Below are positions 62,938 through 64,000 of a stretch of 64,000 nt of DNA, one piece after another (position 1 is the stretch's first letter; each line of letters opens with the position of its first letter). This stretch comes from Daphnia pulex. Taxonomy: Eukaryota; Arthropoda; Branchiopoda; Diplostraca; Daphniidae. The stretch is taken from NCBI RefSeq assembly GCF_021134715.1, contig NC_060023.1:1240001-1304000 (forward strand), read 5' to 3'. The notes under the pieces were generated by a model that was not told the DNA's origin, made no database searches, and saw nothing but the letters and a program-made list of their open reading frames with translations. A program made the position numbers and the translations under genes.

Positions 62938-63584
62938 ATGTCGATCAAAGTTGATAAAAAGAAAGACGGTGTTACTTATTGTGTGACATGGAAAACGTTT
63001 AAAAGCCTCCTATTTTCGAACAGAGAAATCGATGAAATGTTCGAACTGAACACCCCATTAAGCAACTTTTCATTTAAAATCTCATTTACTCACAGTTTTC
63101 AGTTCAATTTTTTAAGTTTTAACACTGTTTGCATTGAACTGCGTTTGTCACTAATCAAATGCTCAAGCAACATTTCTAGTCTGTGTGGAGGAAAAGACGC
63201 CATCTTTAATTGTGACCATAATCTGCCTTGCTCTGTTTGGGTTACAATCAACGATGAAGAGGAAAGAAGAATAAATCTGGAAAAAGCTGTTGGATTAGAT
63301 GAGTGGACTTCAGGAAAATTTAGTATCAAAACTTTTGGCAACCCCACCTTCCACCTTTGGTTGCAGTTTGCAAAACAGCTGACGGATGCCCAGCAAACAC
63401 CATTAGCTGAAGATAAGGACAATGGGAAAGTTCCTAAGGTAAAAAATATTGTAATTCAAGTGTGAATAGTGTTTGCTTTAATCCCGTTTTAATGTTACAA
63501 TGTATTAATTTCTATCTATAGTCTAAGGAGTTCTGTCGTGGCAAGCTGATTGCACTCGAGCAACTGGAGAAAGTGTTTGTCTAG
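62938..63584 (+). CDS. Uncharacterised 187-aa protein, possibly MATH-like
   Basis: Two exons, 62938-63438 and 63522-63584, in phase 0, give 187 aa ending KEFCRGKLIALEQLEKVFV. The layout (VTYCVTWKTF, FSFKISFTHS, VCIELRLSL, then a strand-rich region and LWLQFAKQL) recalls the MATH/TRAF-like domains of the proteins at 4-8 kb, but this is weak. No BTB, signal peptide or membrane helix is seen. The stop is followed within 13-20 nt by the start of another open frame in the same exon. Confidence 0.55.
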
Positions 63585-63604
63585 CAAACGAACTGCGATG
63601 TCGA

Positions 63605-64000
63605 ATGTCGAACAAGAAACAAATTTCCTACGTGGTGGCTGGTCTTGTTACCTCGATTGCATTGATTGCATTTTGCATCTGGGCAGGCGTCGGCGGATTT
63701 TTCGACAGGTTCAGTTATTCTCAAAAACAAAATGTAAGTTGAATCGAATTTTCTATTTCATCATTTGATACTTAATTTGTTGTTTGGCTTACTCAGGAGA
63801 CGTCGGAGCCAGTGATGTCGATTAAAGATAGAAGAGGATTCATTTTCAGTCGATCGTCTGATCATCCGGAAACTGTTCGAATTATTGCCAGTGTCGCTAC
63901 GTCAAAACCTGTGCCCATCACTCACCCCAATGTTTCCTCATCTTCCGGGGACCATTTGGCTAAAGTTCAGCGTTCTGAAACTATGGCGACATTAGCCAAC
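63605..64000 (+). CDS. Type II membrane protein, N-terminal part, runs off the window
   Basis: Exons 63605-63733 and 63797-64000 (open at the window end) give 111 residues so far. A short basic N terminus (MSNKKQ) precedes one membrane helix (ISYVVAGLVTSIALIAFCIW), and the C-terminal part would be outside: Ser/Pro-rich, no domain recognised. The ATG lies in another frame from the 187-aa protein, and neither upstream frame is open from the exon start, so it is a separate coding sequence. A second ATG, 7 nt earlier, opens a frame that soon meets the intron and is less likely. Confidence 0.6.

Overview
The window looks like nuclear DNA of a branchiopod crustacean, most likely Daphnia or a close relative. 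The signs are compact genes with many 50-100 bp GT-AG introns, arthropod gene families (ionotropic receptor, mammalian-type cryptochrome, MATH/BTB proteins, an unc-13-4-type protein), AT-rich spacers and local duplications. Nothing prokaryotic is present. I saw no tRNA, rRNA, CRISPR array or intact transposon. Gene models were built by hand from open frames plus splice sites, with phase checked at every junction; all exon coordinates are inferred, without transcript data.

Left part (1-12.3 kb): a 3.9 kb low-complexity non-coding stretch, then two tandem minus-strand genes each encoding a protein with two MATH-like/BTB modules, then a multi-exon MFSD6-like transporter whose start codon may sit at the end of a 22-nt exon. 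Next come Cul4 (minus) and Rab6 (plus), divergent from a ~0.9 kb shared promoter region. Rab6 has two alternative last exons, both encoding a CxC prenylation end. A mammalian-type cryptochrome (minus, 11 exons) follows.

Middle (23-34 kb): a gene-poor, repeat-worn region with a decayed copy of the 3' half of an ionotropic receptor gene, direct repeats, and a copy of the promoter and first codons of a gene that lies 14 kb away. The receptor gene itself (27.8-29.8 kb) carries an apparent 1-nt frameshift. A ULK3-like kinase (plus) follows.

Right part (34-64 kb): a BTB-zinc-finger transcription factor with a 2.6 kb 5'UTR intron rich in AGTGAAAG motifs; an uncharacterised 380-aa protein; a Death-SEFIR adaptor; and, convergent with it, a Munc13-4/BAIAP3-like C2-MUN-C2 gene (44.4-53.3 kb, minus) with at least four candidate alternative first exons and a decayed fifth copy at 55.7 kb. 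The end holds an uncharacterised 479-aa single-pass membrane protein, a 187-aa MATH-like protein, and the start of a type II membrane protein whose ATG lies only 13-20 nt after the previous stop.

No pathway unites the whole window. Themes are ubiquitin ligase parts (Cul4, BTB proteins), membrane traffic (Rab6, Munc13-4-like, ULK3), signalling (Death-SEFIR), clock (cryptochrome) and chemosensation (ionotropic receptor).
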